NCBI RefSeq assembly: GCF_032393985.1
Contig: NZ_CP135918.1
Span: forward strand, 5,147,724-5,211,723
Direction: 5' to 3'
Origin: Fischerella sp. JS2
GTDB taxonomy: Bacteria; Cyanobacteriota; Cyanobacteriia; Cyanobacteriales; Nostocaceae
DNA length: 64,000 nucleotides
Shown here: positions 1 to 8,772 of the stretch, in pieces
Layout of the letters: each line of letters starts with the position of its first letter
Position numbering within the stretch: the stretch's first letter is position 1
Made by a program: the position numbers and the translations under genes
Notes under the pieces: model-generated
Databases searched by the model: none
What the model was told of the DNA's origin: nothing
Seen by the model: the letters and a program-made list of their open reading frames with translations, nothing else

Positions 1-60
1 TACACCGATGAACACAGATAAATCATCGGTGTTCATCGGTGTGCATCTGTGTTCGATTAA
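1..60. repeat. Dispersed ACACAGAT/CATCGGTGT repeat
   Basis: The first 60 bases are built from short direct and inverted units such as ACACCGATGAACACAGAT and CATCGGTGTTCATCGGTGT. The same family recurs near 6232-6262, 18566-18612 and 28565-28600, always between genes. It is AT/GC mixed with no coding signal. It is a dispersed intergenic repeat of unknown function. Confidence 0.7.
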
Positions 61-196
61 TAAAACAGAAATGAAGGTGCGTTACACTTCATTAACGCAC
101 CCCACTTTATGCTTGACAAAATTGCCCTCAAACCCCAACACTCATAACTCAAATCTGAAATTTGCAGACGCGTCATGGTGCGTCTTCCCCAAACCT

Positions 197-1093
197 ATGA
201 CTGTTGTAAAAACTCAACTGCCAAGATTTTTAAATTTTGCTAAAAGTCCTAACCTCTCCCAAAAATTAATGGTTGTGGGTTTAGTGATTACCATCTTCTT
301 TATATTTTTAGCGTTATTTGCTCCTGTATTTCAGGCTTGGGGATGGCTACAAGATCCCACAGATTTCTTGAGTAACCCCATTCATAGCCCACCGTCAGCC
401 AAGCATTGGTTTGGTACTAGTCGCCTTGGTTATGATGTTTTCTCACGTACAATATTTGGCATCCAAGCAGCGTTGCAAGTAGTTTTGCTAGCAACAGCCC
501 TAAGTATGGTTGTGGGTGTGCCATTGGGAATGGTGAGTGGCTATATTGGGGGTAAATTAGATAAAACCTTGCTGTTTTTGATGGATAGCATCTACACTTT
601 ACCAGGATTATTACTTTCGGTAACACTAGCGTTTGTAGTGGGACGGGGAATTTTGAATGCAGCGATCGCAATTAGTATTGCTTACATTCCCCAATATTAC
701 CGTGTTGTCCGTAATCATACTGTGAGTGTCAAAACAGAAGTATATATCGAAGCCGCCCAAGCGATCGGTGCTAATACCTGGCAAGTCCTTTCTCGCTACC
801 TCTTTTTCAACGTCATTCAAAGCGTACCCGTGCTATTTACCCTCAACGCCGCCGATGCAATTTTGGTCTTAGGTGGTTTGGGATTTTTAGGTTTAGGATT
901 ACCCGAAGAAGTACCAGAATGGGGACGCGACTTAAAGCAAGCTTTGGAAGCCCTACCCACAGGCATTTGGTGGACTACCCTTTTCCCTGGCTTAGGTTTA
1001 ACACTCATGGTTGTAGGGTTATCACTACTTGGTGAAGGGTTAAACGAATTTATCAATCCGCGTTTGCGGAAAGAAAATGGAATCCGGAAATAA
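197..1093 (+). CDS. ABC transporter permease, DppC/OppC type
   Basis: Inner-membrane permease of a peptide/nickel-type (binding-protein-dependent) ABC importer. Starting at the ATG at 197 gives 298 residues, the usual DppC length. Reading further upstream only adds about 60 residues translated from repeat DNA. An N-terminal helix (about residues 18-42) is followed by the OppC-like N-terminal region. The permease core carries the EAA loop EAAQAIGANTWQVLSRYLFF near residue 185, which docks with the ATPase, and several hydrophobic helices follow. The partner permease, binding protein and ATPases are not in the window, so the substrate cannot be told from sequence. The gene is followed by a heptad-repeat spacer. 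Confidence 0.88.
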   Translation: MTVVKTQLPRFLNFAKSPNLSQKLMVVGLVITIFFIFLALFAPVFQAWGWLQDPTDFLSNPIHSPPSAKHWFGTSRLGYDVFSRTIFGIQAALQVVLLATALSMVVGVPLGMVSGYIGGKLDKTLLFLMDSIYTLPGLLLSVTLAFVVGRGILNAAIAISIAYIPQYYRVVRNHTVSVKTEVYIEAAQAIGANTWQVLSRYLFFNVIQSVPVLFTLNAADAILVLGGLGFLGLGLPEEVPEWGRDLKQALEALPTGIWWTTLFPGLGLTLMVVGLSLLGEGLNEFINPRLRKENGIRK

Positions 1094-1175
1094 TGATTGG
1101 TTGTTTGTTGTTTGTTAGTAGTTAATGGTTAGTGGTTAGTGGTGAAAAAACAACTACTAACTACTAACTACTATT

Positions 1176-1205
1176 GTACAGACGCGAGGAACATCGCGTC
1201 TCTAC
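1176..1205. repeat. 30-bp palindromic element, copy 1
   Basis: Arms GTACAGACGCGA and TCGCGTCTCTAC surround an asymmetric centre GGAACA. The element is embedded in TTAGTAG/CTACTAA heptad repeats (about 1110-1225). It is one of seven copies in the window (1176, 1673, 2710, 8656, 38480, 42132, 44255). Confidence 0.85.
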
Positions 1206-1286
1206 TAACTACTAACCACTAACAATTATCATTTGATTCGATTTGCTATTCTGGATATTTGTTGTAGTTTTTAGCGAGAGATTTGT

Positions 1287-1475
1287 GTGAACGATAAACT
1301 TTCTTTAGTTGCTGCCACGGCTGGTGGTTTTATGCTTTCCGTTGCTTTGGCTGGTATTTTACGAGGTGCGCCAGTTACATCTTGGCAGGTACAAGCAAAT
1401 GTGGGTTCAACTCCAGTTATGTATGTAACTCGAACTACACCATATGCAAGTGAAATCATTCAAAAACATAAGTAA
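1287..1475 (+). CDS. Small membrane-anchored hypothetical protein
   Basis: A 62-residue frame starting with GTG. Residues about 5-27 are hydrophobic and glycine/alanine-rich, as expected for an uncleaved signal or single membrane helix. The rest is short and polar, ending IIQKHK. No family is recognised. It stands between two repeat-rich spacers, ahead of the sugar kinase gene and on the same strand. The clean hydrophobic N-terminus in a frame that avoids the repeat DNA suggests a real gene, but the small size makes this uncertain. Confidence 0.45.
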   Translation: MNDKLSLVAATAGGFMLSVALAGILRGAPVTSWQVQANVGSTPVMYVTRTTPYASEIIQKHK

Positions 1476-1672
1476 GTCAGCACAAATAAAACTAATTAGT
1501 TGGGGTCGTCATTTGTCCTTTGTCATTGGTCATTAGTAAGGGATTTAGGTATGTTTACTTTTTGTAACATAGTTATATTTATTTCCGTCGACTTACTTAG
1601 TAACTACAGATAGCTGTTGGTTGTTGTTCGTCGATTGCTATTTGGACAACTAACCACTAACTACTAACCACT

Positions 1673-1700
1673 GTACAGACGCGATTAATCACGTCTCTAC
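1673..1700. repeat. Palindromic element, copy 2 (28 bp)
   Basis: GTACAGACGCGATTAATC followed by ACGTCTCTAC. This is a shorter, slightly decayed copy of the nested palindrome, flanked on both sides by CTACTAACCACTAA heptads. It lies 24 bases before the start of the ROK kinase. Confidence 0.8.
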
Positions 1701-1724
1701 CCACTAACTACTAACCAAAAAAGT

Positions 1725-2633
1725 GTGGTGACACCAGAAGTAATTGGTATTGACTTGGGGGGAACGGCAATTAAGCTGGGACGGTTTACAGCTGATGGCA
1801 CTTGCCTAAAATCCTTAACTGTAGCAACTCCCCAACCAGCAACTCCAGAAGCAGTGATAGCAACAATGGTAGATGCGATCGCCCAATTAGATCCACTCAG
1901 CCAGGCTGTTGCTATTGGTGTTGGTACTCCCGGCCCTGCGGATGCAACTAGGCGCATTGCTAAATTAGCTATTAATCTGCCAAGATGGGTTGATGTCCCT
2001 CTTGCTGATGCTTTAGAAGCGAAAATTGGCAAACCAACGATTCTCGATAATGATGCCAATTGTGCAGGTTTGGGAGAAGCTTGGCTAGGAACCGGTCGCC
2101 ACTTTCAAAATTTTATCTTATTAACTTTGGGGACTGGCGTTGGTGGGGCAATTTTTATTGATAATAAATTATTTGTCGGACATTACGGTGCTGCTGGGGA
2201 ATTAGGTTTAATTACATTCAACCCAGATGGAACCATGTGTAACAGTGGCAACAAAGGTTCGTTAGAACAGCATGTTTCAATTACAGCAATTCGTCGCCGC
2301 ACTGGAAAAGAACCCTCACAATTAAGCGTTTTGGCACAATCTGGAGACGCCGCCGCCTTAAATTTTTGGCAAGAATACGGTAGAGATTTAGGTATTGGTT
2401 TAACAAGTTTGATTTACGTACTGACACCACAAGCGATTATTATTGGTGGGGGTGTTAGCGCTAGTGCTAAGTTTTTTTTACCAGCTGCCAAAGCAGAAAT
2501 TGAGAAACGAGTCTTACCCACATCTCGCGTAGATTTACAAATTTTGCCAGCCGCATTAGGAAACTCTGCGGGAATGTTGGGTGCAGCGAGGTTGGCGTGG
2601 GGGATGGTGGGGAGGTGGGGTGATGGGGTGTAG
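1725..2633 (+). CDS. ROK-family sugar kinase (glucokinase-like)
   Basis: Cytoplasmic ATP-dependent kinase of the ROK family, most likely acting on glucose. The GTG start gives 302 residues, normal for the family. The N-terminal phosphate-binding motif is DLGGTAIKLG (about residue 9) and a second glycine-rich motif reads LTLGTGVGGAIF. The substrate-site motif GELG is present. The zinc motif of many ROK proteins (CxCGxxGC) is here C172-N-S-G-N-K-G-S179, so two of the usual cysteines are serine. The last residues (GMVGRWGDGV) are translated from a purine-rich GGGGAGGTGGGG repeat that runs past the stop, so the native C-terminus has probably been replaced by repeat sequence. Confidence 0.85.
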   Translation: MVTPEVIGIDLGGTAIKLGRFTADGTCLKSLTVATPQPATPEAVIATMVDAIAQLDPLSQAVAIGVGTPGPADATRRIAKLAINLPRWVDVPLADALEAKIGKPTILDNDANCAGLGEAWLGTGRHFQNFILLTLGTGVGGAIFIDNKLFVGHYGAAGELGLITFNPDGTMCNSGNKGSLEQHVSITAIRRRTGKEPSQLSVLAQSGDAAALNFWQEYGRDLGIGLTSLIYVLTPQAIIIGGGVSASAKFFLPAAKAEIEKRVLPTSRVDLQILPAALGNSAGMLGAARLAWGMVGRWGDGV

Positions 2634-2695
2634 ACGCGCTCATAGGCTTCCCGTAGGGTAGGGGTGATGGGGAGTGTGAGAGGTGTGAGGAGTAG
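2590..2695. repeat. Purine-rich GGTGGGGAGG tract
   Basis: G-rich tract made of variants of GGGGATGGTGGGGAGGTGG. It starts inside the ROK kinase C-terminus, continues past its stop, and is interrupted by a GTAGACGCGCTCATAGGCTTCCCG repeat unit. Similar tracts (either strand) occur near 8720-8775, 29125-29285, 30430-30600, 30900-31015, 31540-31580, 36265-36370 and 42840-42965. Confidence 0.75.
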
Positions 2696-2709
2696 TAATA
2701 ACAACTAAT

Positions 2710-2739
2710 GTACAGACGCGATGTTCCTCGCGTCTGTAC
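2710..2739. repeat. Palindromic element, copy 3
   Basis: Arms GTACAGACGCGA and CGCGTCTGTAC with centre TGTTCCT. It lies in the convergent spacer between the ROK kinase and the CHASE2 kinase and could form a strong hairpin there, so it may act as a bidirectional terminator. The centre reads in the opposite sense to copy 1. Confidence 0.8.
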
Positions 2740-2757
2740 TAACTACTAACCACCAAG

Positions 2758-4989
2758 TTATTCAATCTTTTGCAATTCTTGTAGCACTTCAGCAGCAGAT
2801 TGATAGCGATCGCTAAAGTGATAGCGAACCATTTTATCCAAAATTTCTGCTAAATTCTCGCTCACTTTTACTCCATGACGCCATTCCACAGTACCAGTTT
2901 CAGGATGCGGATGAAGTTCGTGCGGTGGTATCCCGGTAATTGCTTGAATGGCAATCATCCCCAAAGCATAAATATCACTGGATAATCGAGGATGACCAGC
3001 AAACTGTTCTGGTGGTGCGTAACCGCGTGTTCCAATAGCTACTGTGGCTAATTCCGTTTGTTCACTAGATTGTGGTTGCATCATCTTCACTGCACCAAAA
3101 TCAATTAGCACCAAGCGATGATCTGTATCGCATCTAATAATATTACTTGGTTTGATATCGCGATGAATCACACGATGTTCATGAACAAATACCAGTACTT
3201 CTAATATTCCTTTTAGTATTTCGATAACATCAGATTCAGTTTTGATATCGTGATGGGGTGGTAATTCATCGCTGAGGGCATGTCCCGAAATATATTCTTG
3301 TACTAAATAGAATTCGTTGTTCTCTTCAAAATATGCCAACAATTCTGGAATTTGATGATGCTTACCTAAAACTTCTAAAATTTCTGCTTCTGCATCAAAT
3401 AATCTTCTGGCAACTTGCATAAATCTTGTATCTCGGCGGGCTGGCATAAGTTGTTTGACGACACAAATAGGATTGCCAGGACGCTGGTTATCTTTTGCTA
3501 AATAAGTACAACCAAATCCACCCGAACCAAGTACTTTATGAATTTGATAACGCCCACCTAAAATAAAGTCACCAGTCGCTTTTTCTGTGTTATCAACTGT
3601 TGCCCCAGAATGGAAATGTTTGTCATAAATCCGTGTAGATTCTTTTAAGAGTGTATTTAATTGTTCTATGGCTTCTTTTTGTTTTTCAACTTGTAAAACA
3701 ATTACTTTTGTGTGTTGTTGAGTTTGGTAAGTACTGTAAGCCATAACACTAACACTACTCAAAACCAAAGTCACAGCAGGCGGTATAACTGGCAACCATG
3801 CCCCTTGCAAAAATAGTAAATAACAAACACCTACTAAGCCACCCAAAGACACACTACCAGCTAAACCTAGACGTAGGGGATATCGCAACTGCCATGCTAT
3901 GATACCTCCTACCATTGACCATCCCCACATCCAAACAGCTTCTGCCCAGTTTGGTAAGTACCAAATTAGGTGGCGATCGCTCAATACTGTACTGATAATC
4001 TGACTTGCTGCCTGTGCATGAATATAAACAGGTGCTATCCTTTGCGGATACTTAGATGAACCACTGTAGGGTGTATAAAAACCTGGATGAACGCTACGGG
4101 CAGTAGTACCAATAATGACGAGACGGTCTTTGAACCAATTAGGGTCTACTTTATCCTGTAAAACTTGTGTGAGAGTAACTTGTTTAGCAAACTCAGAAGG
4201 ATCACGGTAATTCAGTAGAATTTGATAACCTGCTGCATCAATATTTTCATAGCCACCTGCATCTTTCAATAAACGCGGAAATAGACTTTTACCTATATAA
4301 AAATGGTTTATATCAGTGAAATAAGATTTAATGCCTTGTCTTTCCAGGTAATGAATTGCTAATAGGGCGGCAAAGGAAAATTTTGTTTGACATTTTTTGT
4401 CATCAGAAGCAGCAAATAACAAACTGCGACGGACAATCACATCTTCATCATCAGAAATTACATCACTAAAGCCGACTTGGTCAATGGGAAAATTAGGTGG
4501 TGGCGGAATTTCTGGACTGCCCATACTGCTGAACGTGCAGTAAGTGATCACATTATCTAGATTTTGCAGACCAGCCCCTAAATTTTTCTGTTTGGAACGG
4601 TCAATACTCAACCCAATAACCCGTGGTTGATAAGACTGGATTTTGATTAATAGCCGATTGATAATGTCATCTGGCAGAGAAAAATCTTGTGACCCCAAAT
4701 CCTCTTCAGTGACAGTAACTAGTAAAAGATGGGGATCTGGTGCTTCAGCAGGGCGTAGCCTGATCATTTGGTCGTAAGTAGCTAATTCCCAAGTCTGCAA
4801 CCATTTCAGATGGCGAACTCCCAGCACTAAGATAGTAACTCCTACACTGGTTATAAAAATAGTTTGCAGCCAGTTGCGGCTGGTATTGTCCTGAGGACGT
4901 CTATCTTTTGTCGCTAAAGCGGTGCGGAGTTTCCTAAGTAGTGTAATCACGGCTTGGTGGCGATCGCCCAAATTTGGTAGATGGTGCAA
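2758..4989 (-). CDS. CHASE2-domain Ser/Thr protein kinase
   Basis: Membrane receptor kinase of 743 residues. An N-terminal helix (about 45-62) leads into an extracytoplasmic CHASE2 sensor domain (about 65-340). A cluster of three hydrophobic segments (about 350-420) and a short coiled coil follow. The cytoplasmic Hanks-type kinase domain starts near 478, with the glycine loop LGSGGFGCTYLAK, the lysine in CVVKQL, catalytic HRDIKPSN near 608, DFGAV, and the APPEQF substrate motif. All catalytic residues look intact. CHASE2 kinases are common in filamentous cyanobacteria; the ligand is unknown. The gene is transcribed alone. Confidence 0.9.
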   Translation of the reverse strand: MHHLPNLGDRHQAVITLLRKLRTALATKDRRPQDNTSRNWLQTIFITSVGVTILVLGVRHLKWLQTWELATYDQMIRLRPAEAPDPHLLLVTVTEEDLGSQDFSLPDDIINRLLIKIQSYQPRVIGLSIDRSKQKNLGAGLQNLDNVITYCTFSSMGSPEIPPPPNFPIDQVGFSDVISDDEDVIVRRSLLFAASDDKKCQTKFSFAALLAIHYLERQGIKSYFTDINHFYIGKSLFPRLLKDAGGYENIDAAGYQILLNYRDPSEFAKQVTLTQVLQDKVDPNWFKDRLVIIGTTARSVHPGFYTPYSGSSKYPQRIAPVYIHAQAASQIISTVLSDRHLIWYLPNWAEAVWMWGWSMVGGIIAWQLRYPLRLGLAGSVSLGGLVGVCYLLFLQGAWLPVIPPAVTLVLSSVSVMAYSTYQTQQHTKVIVLQVEKQKEAIEQLNTLLKESTRIYDKHFHSGATVDNTEKATGDFILGGRYQIHKVLGSGGFGCTYLAKDNQRPGNPICVVKQLMPARRDTRFMQVARRLFDAEAEILEVLGKHHQIPELLAYFEENNEFYLVQEYISGHALSDELPPHHDIKTESDVIEILKGILEVLVFVHEHRVIHRDIKPSNIIRCDTDHRLVLIDFGAVKMMQPQSSEQTELATVAIGTRGYAPPEQFAGHPRLSSDIYALGMIAIQAITGIPPHELHPHPETGTVEWRHGVKVSENLAEILDKMVRYHFSDRYQSAAEVLQELQKIE

Positions 4990-5161
4990 ACAGGGAATGA
5001 GAATTTATCCCAAGTATTTATCAATGTAGCAATTAGTGGATGGTTGGTGATTGTTGGTTATTTAACACTTCACATTCGTTGTACGTGATTTCGCAAATTC
5101 TCTATGACTTAAACCTAAAGACTCAATTAGTCTTCTAGATGTGTTAGCGTAACTTTTCACC

Positions 5162-5593
5162 TCAATGGCGATCGCCAATTTGTTGATACTCCGCATTCCC
5201 AAAAATCGCATCATAATGACGGTAATACTTAAATTCCATTAAGTTATAAAACGGATCTTCTAAAAAGAAAGTCGAATGTTCCAGAGGAGTACCAACAAAA
5301 CGATGCTTAGCTTCTTCTCTAAACAGTAGCTGATACTGTTGCGCTCTCAACAGTAAATATTGCCAGTCGTCTTCCGAGGTAAAAATTAATCCGAAATGTC
5401 TGGGATAAATACCACGTTGGGGTGTTAGGGGTTCCTTGGTAACATGAGCTACCAACTGATGACCATAAAGATTGAGAATGAGAGCATGGCGATTTTCCCG
5501 ACCAGGAATACAGCCTAAACCATTAACATAGTATGCTTTTGCTTGGGCAATGTCAGTGACAGGAAAAGCAAGATGAAATATAGTTTGATTCAT
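5162..5593 (-). CDS. VOC (glyoxalase/dioxygenase-fold) family protein
   Basis: Small cytoplasmic protein of the vicinal-oxygen-chelate superfamily, 143 residues from the ATG at 5593 (MNQTIFHLAFPVTD). The opening HLAFPVTDIAQAKAYYVNGLGC is the typical first beta-alpha unit with its metal-binding His. The C-terminal half has FFLEDPFYNLMEFKYY, matching the usual DPDGNxIEF motif with its Glu ligand. The family contains glyoxalases, dioxygenases and resistance proteins; sequence alone does not settle the reaction. A frame start 11 codons further upstream is possible but less typical. It is divergent from the MEKHLA gene. Confidence 0.82.
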   Translation of the reverse strand: MNQTIFHLAFPVTDIAQAKAYYVNGLGCIPGRENRHALILNLYGHQLVAHVTKEPLTPQRGIYPRHFGLIFTSEDDWQYLLLRAQQYQLLFREEAKHRFVGTPLEHSTFFLEDPFYNLMEFKYYRHYDAIFGNAEYQQIGDRH

Positions 5594-5698
5594 ATCTAGG
5601 GGATAGGAGTGAGGAACTAGAAGCAAGGGTTGAATAGCCGTATTACTATCTATATATAAATTGCGAAATAATCAGGAAATTATGCAACTGTAATATCT

Positions 5699-6175
5699 AT
5701 GACCAATGACATCCAACTTCCTGGGCAGCAAGAAGCTGTGATTCGCCATAGCTTACGTCTATTACGTAGTTTTGAGTATTGGACAGGAAGTTCTTTACTA
5801 AATGTTAATGGTTCTGCACGAGAAATCGCTCAAGCACTGTTTGCAGCGCCTTTTGCTTTAGTTTCTCACGGTACTGAACCAGACCCAATTTTTAACTATG
5901 GTAATCGTAAAGCCTTGGAACTATGGGAGCTTTCGTGGCAAGATTTTACTCAGATGCCTTCACGGAAAACAGCTCAAGAGGTTGTACAACAGGAGCGTAA
6001 TCGGTTATTAGCGGAAACGACAAGCAAAGGTTTTAGCAATTATTCTGGTGTGCGGATTACTAGTACTGGTAAACGTTTTTATATTAAAGATGGTATTCTG
6101 TGGAATTTGTTAGATGAGAATAATCACTATTGCGGTCAAGCTGCTGTTTTCTCGAATTATGAATTTATGCTGTGA
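5699..6175 (+). CDS. MEKHLA-domain protein
   Basis: A 158-residue soluble protein matching the MEKHLA family, a PAS-like fold found in cyanobacteria, bacteria and as the C-terminus of plant HD-ZIP III factors. Features are an N-terminal helix (VIRHSLRLLRSFEYWTG), the conserved FNYGNRKALELWELSWQDFTQMPSRKTAE-like core near residue 64, and the end KDGILWNLLDENNHYCGQAAVFSNYEFM. A sensory or ligand-binding role is inferred from the PAS resemblance. It is transcribed divergently from the VOC gene with about 105 bases between the starts. Confidence 0.85.
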   Translation: MTNDIQLPGQQEAVIRHSLRLLRSFEYWTGSSLLNVNGSAREIAQALFAAPFALVSHGTEPDPIFNYGNRKALELWELSWQDFTQMPSRKTAQEVVQQERNRLLAETTSKGFSNYSGVRITSTGKRFYIKDGILWNLLDENNHYCGQAAVFSNYEFML

Positions 6176-6198
6176 GAAAATTTGTGTTTTAGGAATCG

Positions 6199-6370
6199 TA
6201 GACGCGCTCATAGGCTTAAGGCAGGGTACACTCATGGAACACCGATGCACACGGATGTAAAATTGCTATAGCAAAACTCTGCGCGACGGCAGTCGCTACA
6301 ACGGGGGGAACCCCCGCAACGCGCTGCCTCCCCTTTGCGTCCTCCTTTGCGATCCTCTGCGTTTAAAAAC
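6199..6370. repeat. Mosaic of dispersed repeats after MEKHLA gene
   Basis: The spacer holds a GTAGACGCGCTCATAGGCTTA unit, an ACACCGATGCACACGGATG unit, and a GC-rich segment with inverted repeats around CGGGGGGAACCCCCGC. It has no coding potential. It separates convergent genes, so the GC-rich hairpin may work as a terminator. Confidence 0.55.
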
Positions 6371-6375
6371 GCTAG

Positions 6376-8547
6376 TTAATTTTGCATAGTCCCAACAGAC
6401 ACCCCTGCTTTTTCTTCTGATTCTTCTCCAGATGCAGAGACTGATTCTACAAGCTGAGGAACACAGATATCAGCACCATTGATAATTGCCCCCACTAACC
6501 CTAATTCTGATTCAACCAATTCATCTACAACTTCACCTAGCATGTTTTCCTGTGTATAGTGTGGTCGGGTGACTAGGATAATGCCATCGCTATAAGGCTG
6601 GATTAATAAAGCATCGTTGGATAAACTGATGGGGTTAGTGTCTAAAATCACAAAATCATAGCGTTCGCGGGCATCTTCAATTAAGCAGCGCAATTCACTA
6701 GATTCAAGGATCGCAGCAGGCTGACCTACAGGCCCGGCACTAGGAACAATGTATAAATTCTCGACATCAGGAACTAAGCGGATACACTCACTTAAACTAC
6801 CGTAATAACGCAGGGGTTCAACACTAGCATTGGGGTCAATTGTCACTTTCAGCGATGGACTGCCAGAAGGCGATCGCAAATCTGTTTCAATAATTAAGGT
6901 ACGTTTGCCAGCCCGGGCGGAAGCTATACCCAAGTTATAAGTACTCACGGTTTTACCTTCGCTACTACTTACACTAGTAATTAATATTACCTTTAAATTT
7001 TTGCCACCCAAGCGACGTAGATTACTACGAAACTTTTCATAGTACTCTAAATACGGGGAATATACAGAAAGTATTGTTGGAACTTCGTCTGCTGCCAAGT
7101 CCTCTACGGGCATTAAAGGCAACTCTCCCAATAAGGCGACTTCTCGTTGTTTGAGACTGTTGCGGATATCCTCTTTGGTTTTGAAAGTACCTTCTAGTGA
7201 GCCTAATAAAAATATCACGCCACCACCAACTATTAATCCCAAAAAACCACCAACCGCAAGGGTAGTTGGCACACTCTTAGGAGGTTTGACATCGGCAATA
7301 ACTAAAGGTACTTTCGCTACACTCAGGCTACTGACAGTTTCTGCTTCTGCTGCTTGAGCGTCAATTAGCTTCGCTTGCATTTTGTCGTAGATGGCTTTTT
7401 TCAGTACTACTTCTTGTTCTAAACGCGATCGCTCCAGTTGCTTGTTAGGTATCAAGGCATACATCTGCCGTAGTCGTTCTTCGTCTTGCGTTAAGGAAAC
7501 TAGCTGTTGTCGCAATGTCTCGTACTGAGTTTGTAAAGCTACTAACTGATTGGCAAGTTGTTGACGAGCTGGGTCTAAGTTACTTTGAGAACGAATATCT
7601 ATAATTGAACCAGCCAGAGGAGCAGTTGCACCCCCGCCACCTACTACTTCAATAGCTCGTTGTTGTAATAATTGTTCGTAAGCTTCTTTTTGACGCTGCA
7701 ATTGCACCATTTGGGGTAATTCCGGACGTGCACCTTGTTTGGCGAGAACTCCCATTTGGCTTTCGACTTGATAGATTTGCGATCGCAAGTTGGCAATAAT
7801 AGGGTCAGCACTCAAAGCTGAGGAAACATAAGCTTCGTTACCATTTAACCTCAACTTTTTTTGTAAACTACGAATTTGGGCATTTACTCCAGAAAGCGTC
7901 AGTTGAATTTGTCGTTGCTGACTTTGACTGCTGGTGATTGCAGTCAGCAAACTGCCATTTTCCGCAGCTAGTAATGCTGGGCCTTCGATGCGATCGTATT
8001 GTTCTAATTTCTTTTCTGCTAATTGTAAATCTTGTTTAATCGCGGGAGAGCGTTCGTTGATTTTCTTGATAATTGCATTTAATCGTCTAGTATTGATTTC
8101 GCCACTCAACTTAATCATGGCTTCCATCAATAACTGTACTGTTTCCTTAGCACGCTTTTCATGAGAATCTTTATATTTAATTTCAATAAGTGTAGATGCT
8201 GGCGCTTCTCCTGGCTTGCTTTTTTCAGGCACACTTAGAGCAACATTTTGACCAATTTGTCTAGGTTTAACATTGACTTTTGCTGCCACAGCTTCAATGA
8301 TTTGGTCTGATAACAAAGTTTCTTGAGTTAATTCTTGACCTTGCTGTTGAATTTCACCCCCAGTCACAGAGAATAAAACCGGAGGACTAGAGTAGGTGAG
8401 TGCGGCTTCTGCAACGTAACTGGCGGGTGGTTCTGGTTGCATAGCCACCACCGTTGAACCGACAACAACTAAAGTGAAACTGGCTAAGCCAATCCACTTA
8501 TACTTCTCAAAAGCTATTAGGTAACGTTTTACAATCGGTGGTGTCAT
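6376..8547 (-). CDS. Wzc-like exopolysaccharide co-polymerase with BY-kinase domain
   Basis: Inner-membrane protein of 723 residues controlling polysaccharide chain length and export. An N-terminal helix (about 17-38) starts a Wzz-type domain. A long periplasmic coiled-coil region (about 130-400) and a second helix near 430-452 follow. The cytoplasmic ATPase domain has a Walker A-like SSSEGKT near 527, Walker A' LIIETDLRSP and Walker B YDFVILDTNP. The C-terminal tyrosine cluster that Wzc proteins use for autophosphorylation is missing: the tail is acidic and ends SVGTMQN. It is followed upstream by the Wza-like gene on the same strand, so the two probably form an export operon or pair. Confidence 0.88.
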   Translation of the reverse strand: MTPPIVKRYLIAFEKYKWIGLASFTLVVVGSTVVAMQPEPPASYVAEAALTYSSPPVLFSVTGGEIQQQGQELTQETLLSDQIIEAVAAKVNVKPRQIGQNVALSVPEKSKPGEAPASTLIEIKYKDSHEKRAKETVQLLMEAMIKLSGEINTRRLNAIIKKINERSPAIKQDLQLAEKKLEQYDRIEGPALLAAENGSLLTAITSSQSQQRQIQLTLSGVNAQIRSLQKKLRLNGNEAYVSSALSADPIIANLRSQIYQVESQMGVLAKQGARPELPQMVQLQRQKEAYEQLLQQRAIEVVGGGGATAPLAGSIIDIRSQSNLDPARQQLANQLVALQTQYETLRQQLVSLTQDEERLRQMYALIPNKQLERSRLEQEVVLKKAIYDKMQAKLIDAQAAEAETVSSLSVAKVPLVIADVKPPKSVPTTLAVGGFLGLIVGGGVIFLLGSLEGTFKTKEDIRNSLKQREVALLGELPLMPVEDLAADEVPTILSVYSPYLEYYEKFRSNLRRLGGKNLKVILITSVSSSEGKTVSTYNLGIASARAGKRTLIIETDLRSPSGSPSLKVTIDPNASVEPLRYYGSLSECIRLVPDVENLYIVPSAGPVGQPAAILESSELRCLIEDARERYDFVILDTNPISLSNDALLIQPYSDGIILVTRPHYTQENMLGEVVDELVESELGLVGAIINGADICVPQLVESVSASGEESEEKAGVSVGTMQN

Positions 8548-8655
8548 GGTTAGTTGTTGGTTGTTGTTTGGTGGTTAGTAGTTAGTAGTTAGTAGTTAGT
8601 GGTTGGTTGTTGGTTGGTGGTTAGTAGTTAGTAGTTAGTGGTTAGTGGTTAGTAG

Positions 8656-8685
8656 GTACAGACGCGAGGAACATCGCGTCTGTAC
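8656..8685. repeat. Palindromic element, copy 4, in heptad array
   Basis: Arms GTACAGACGCGA and CGCGTCTGTAC, centre GGAACAT. It sits inside the longest heptad array of the window (about 8560-8710, units TTAGTAG and TTAGTGG), between the wza-like and wzc-like genes. The array is in turn followed by a CCCCATCACCCCATC pyrimidine tract (about 8720-8772). Confidence 0.85.
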
Positions 8686-8772
8686 ATTAGTGGTTAGTAG
8701 TTAGTGGTTACCTATATTACTCCTCACACTCCCCCCATCACCCCATCTTCCCATCCCCCCATCCCCCCATCC

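Noticed and set aside
8-196. N-terminal extension of the ABC permease
   Set aside because: It is a translation of the dispersed ACACAGAT repeat; the permease homology begins after the ATG at 197.
8560-8710. Possible CRISPR array
   Set aside because: The units are 7-bp heptads without unique spacers of constant length; this is a tandem-repeat array.
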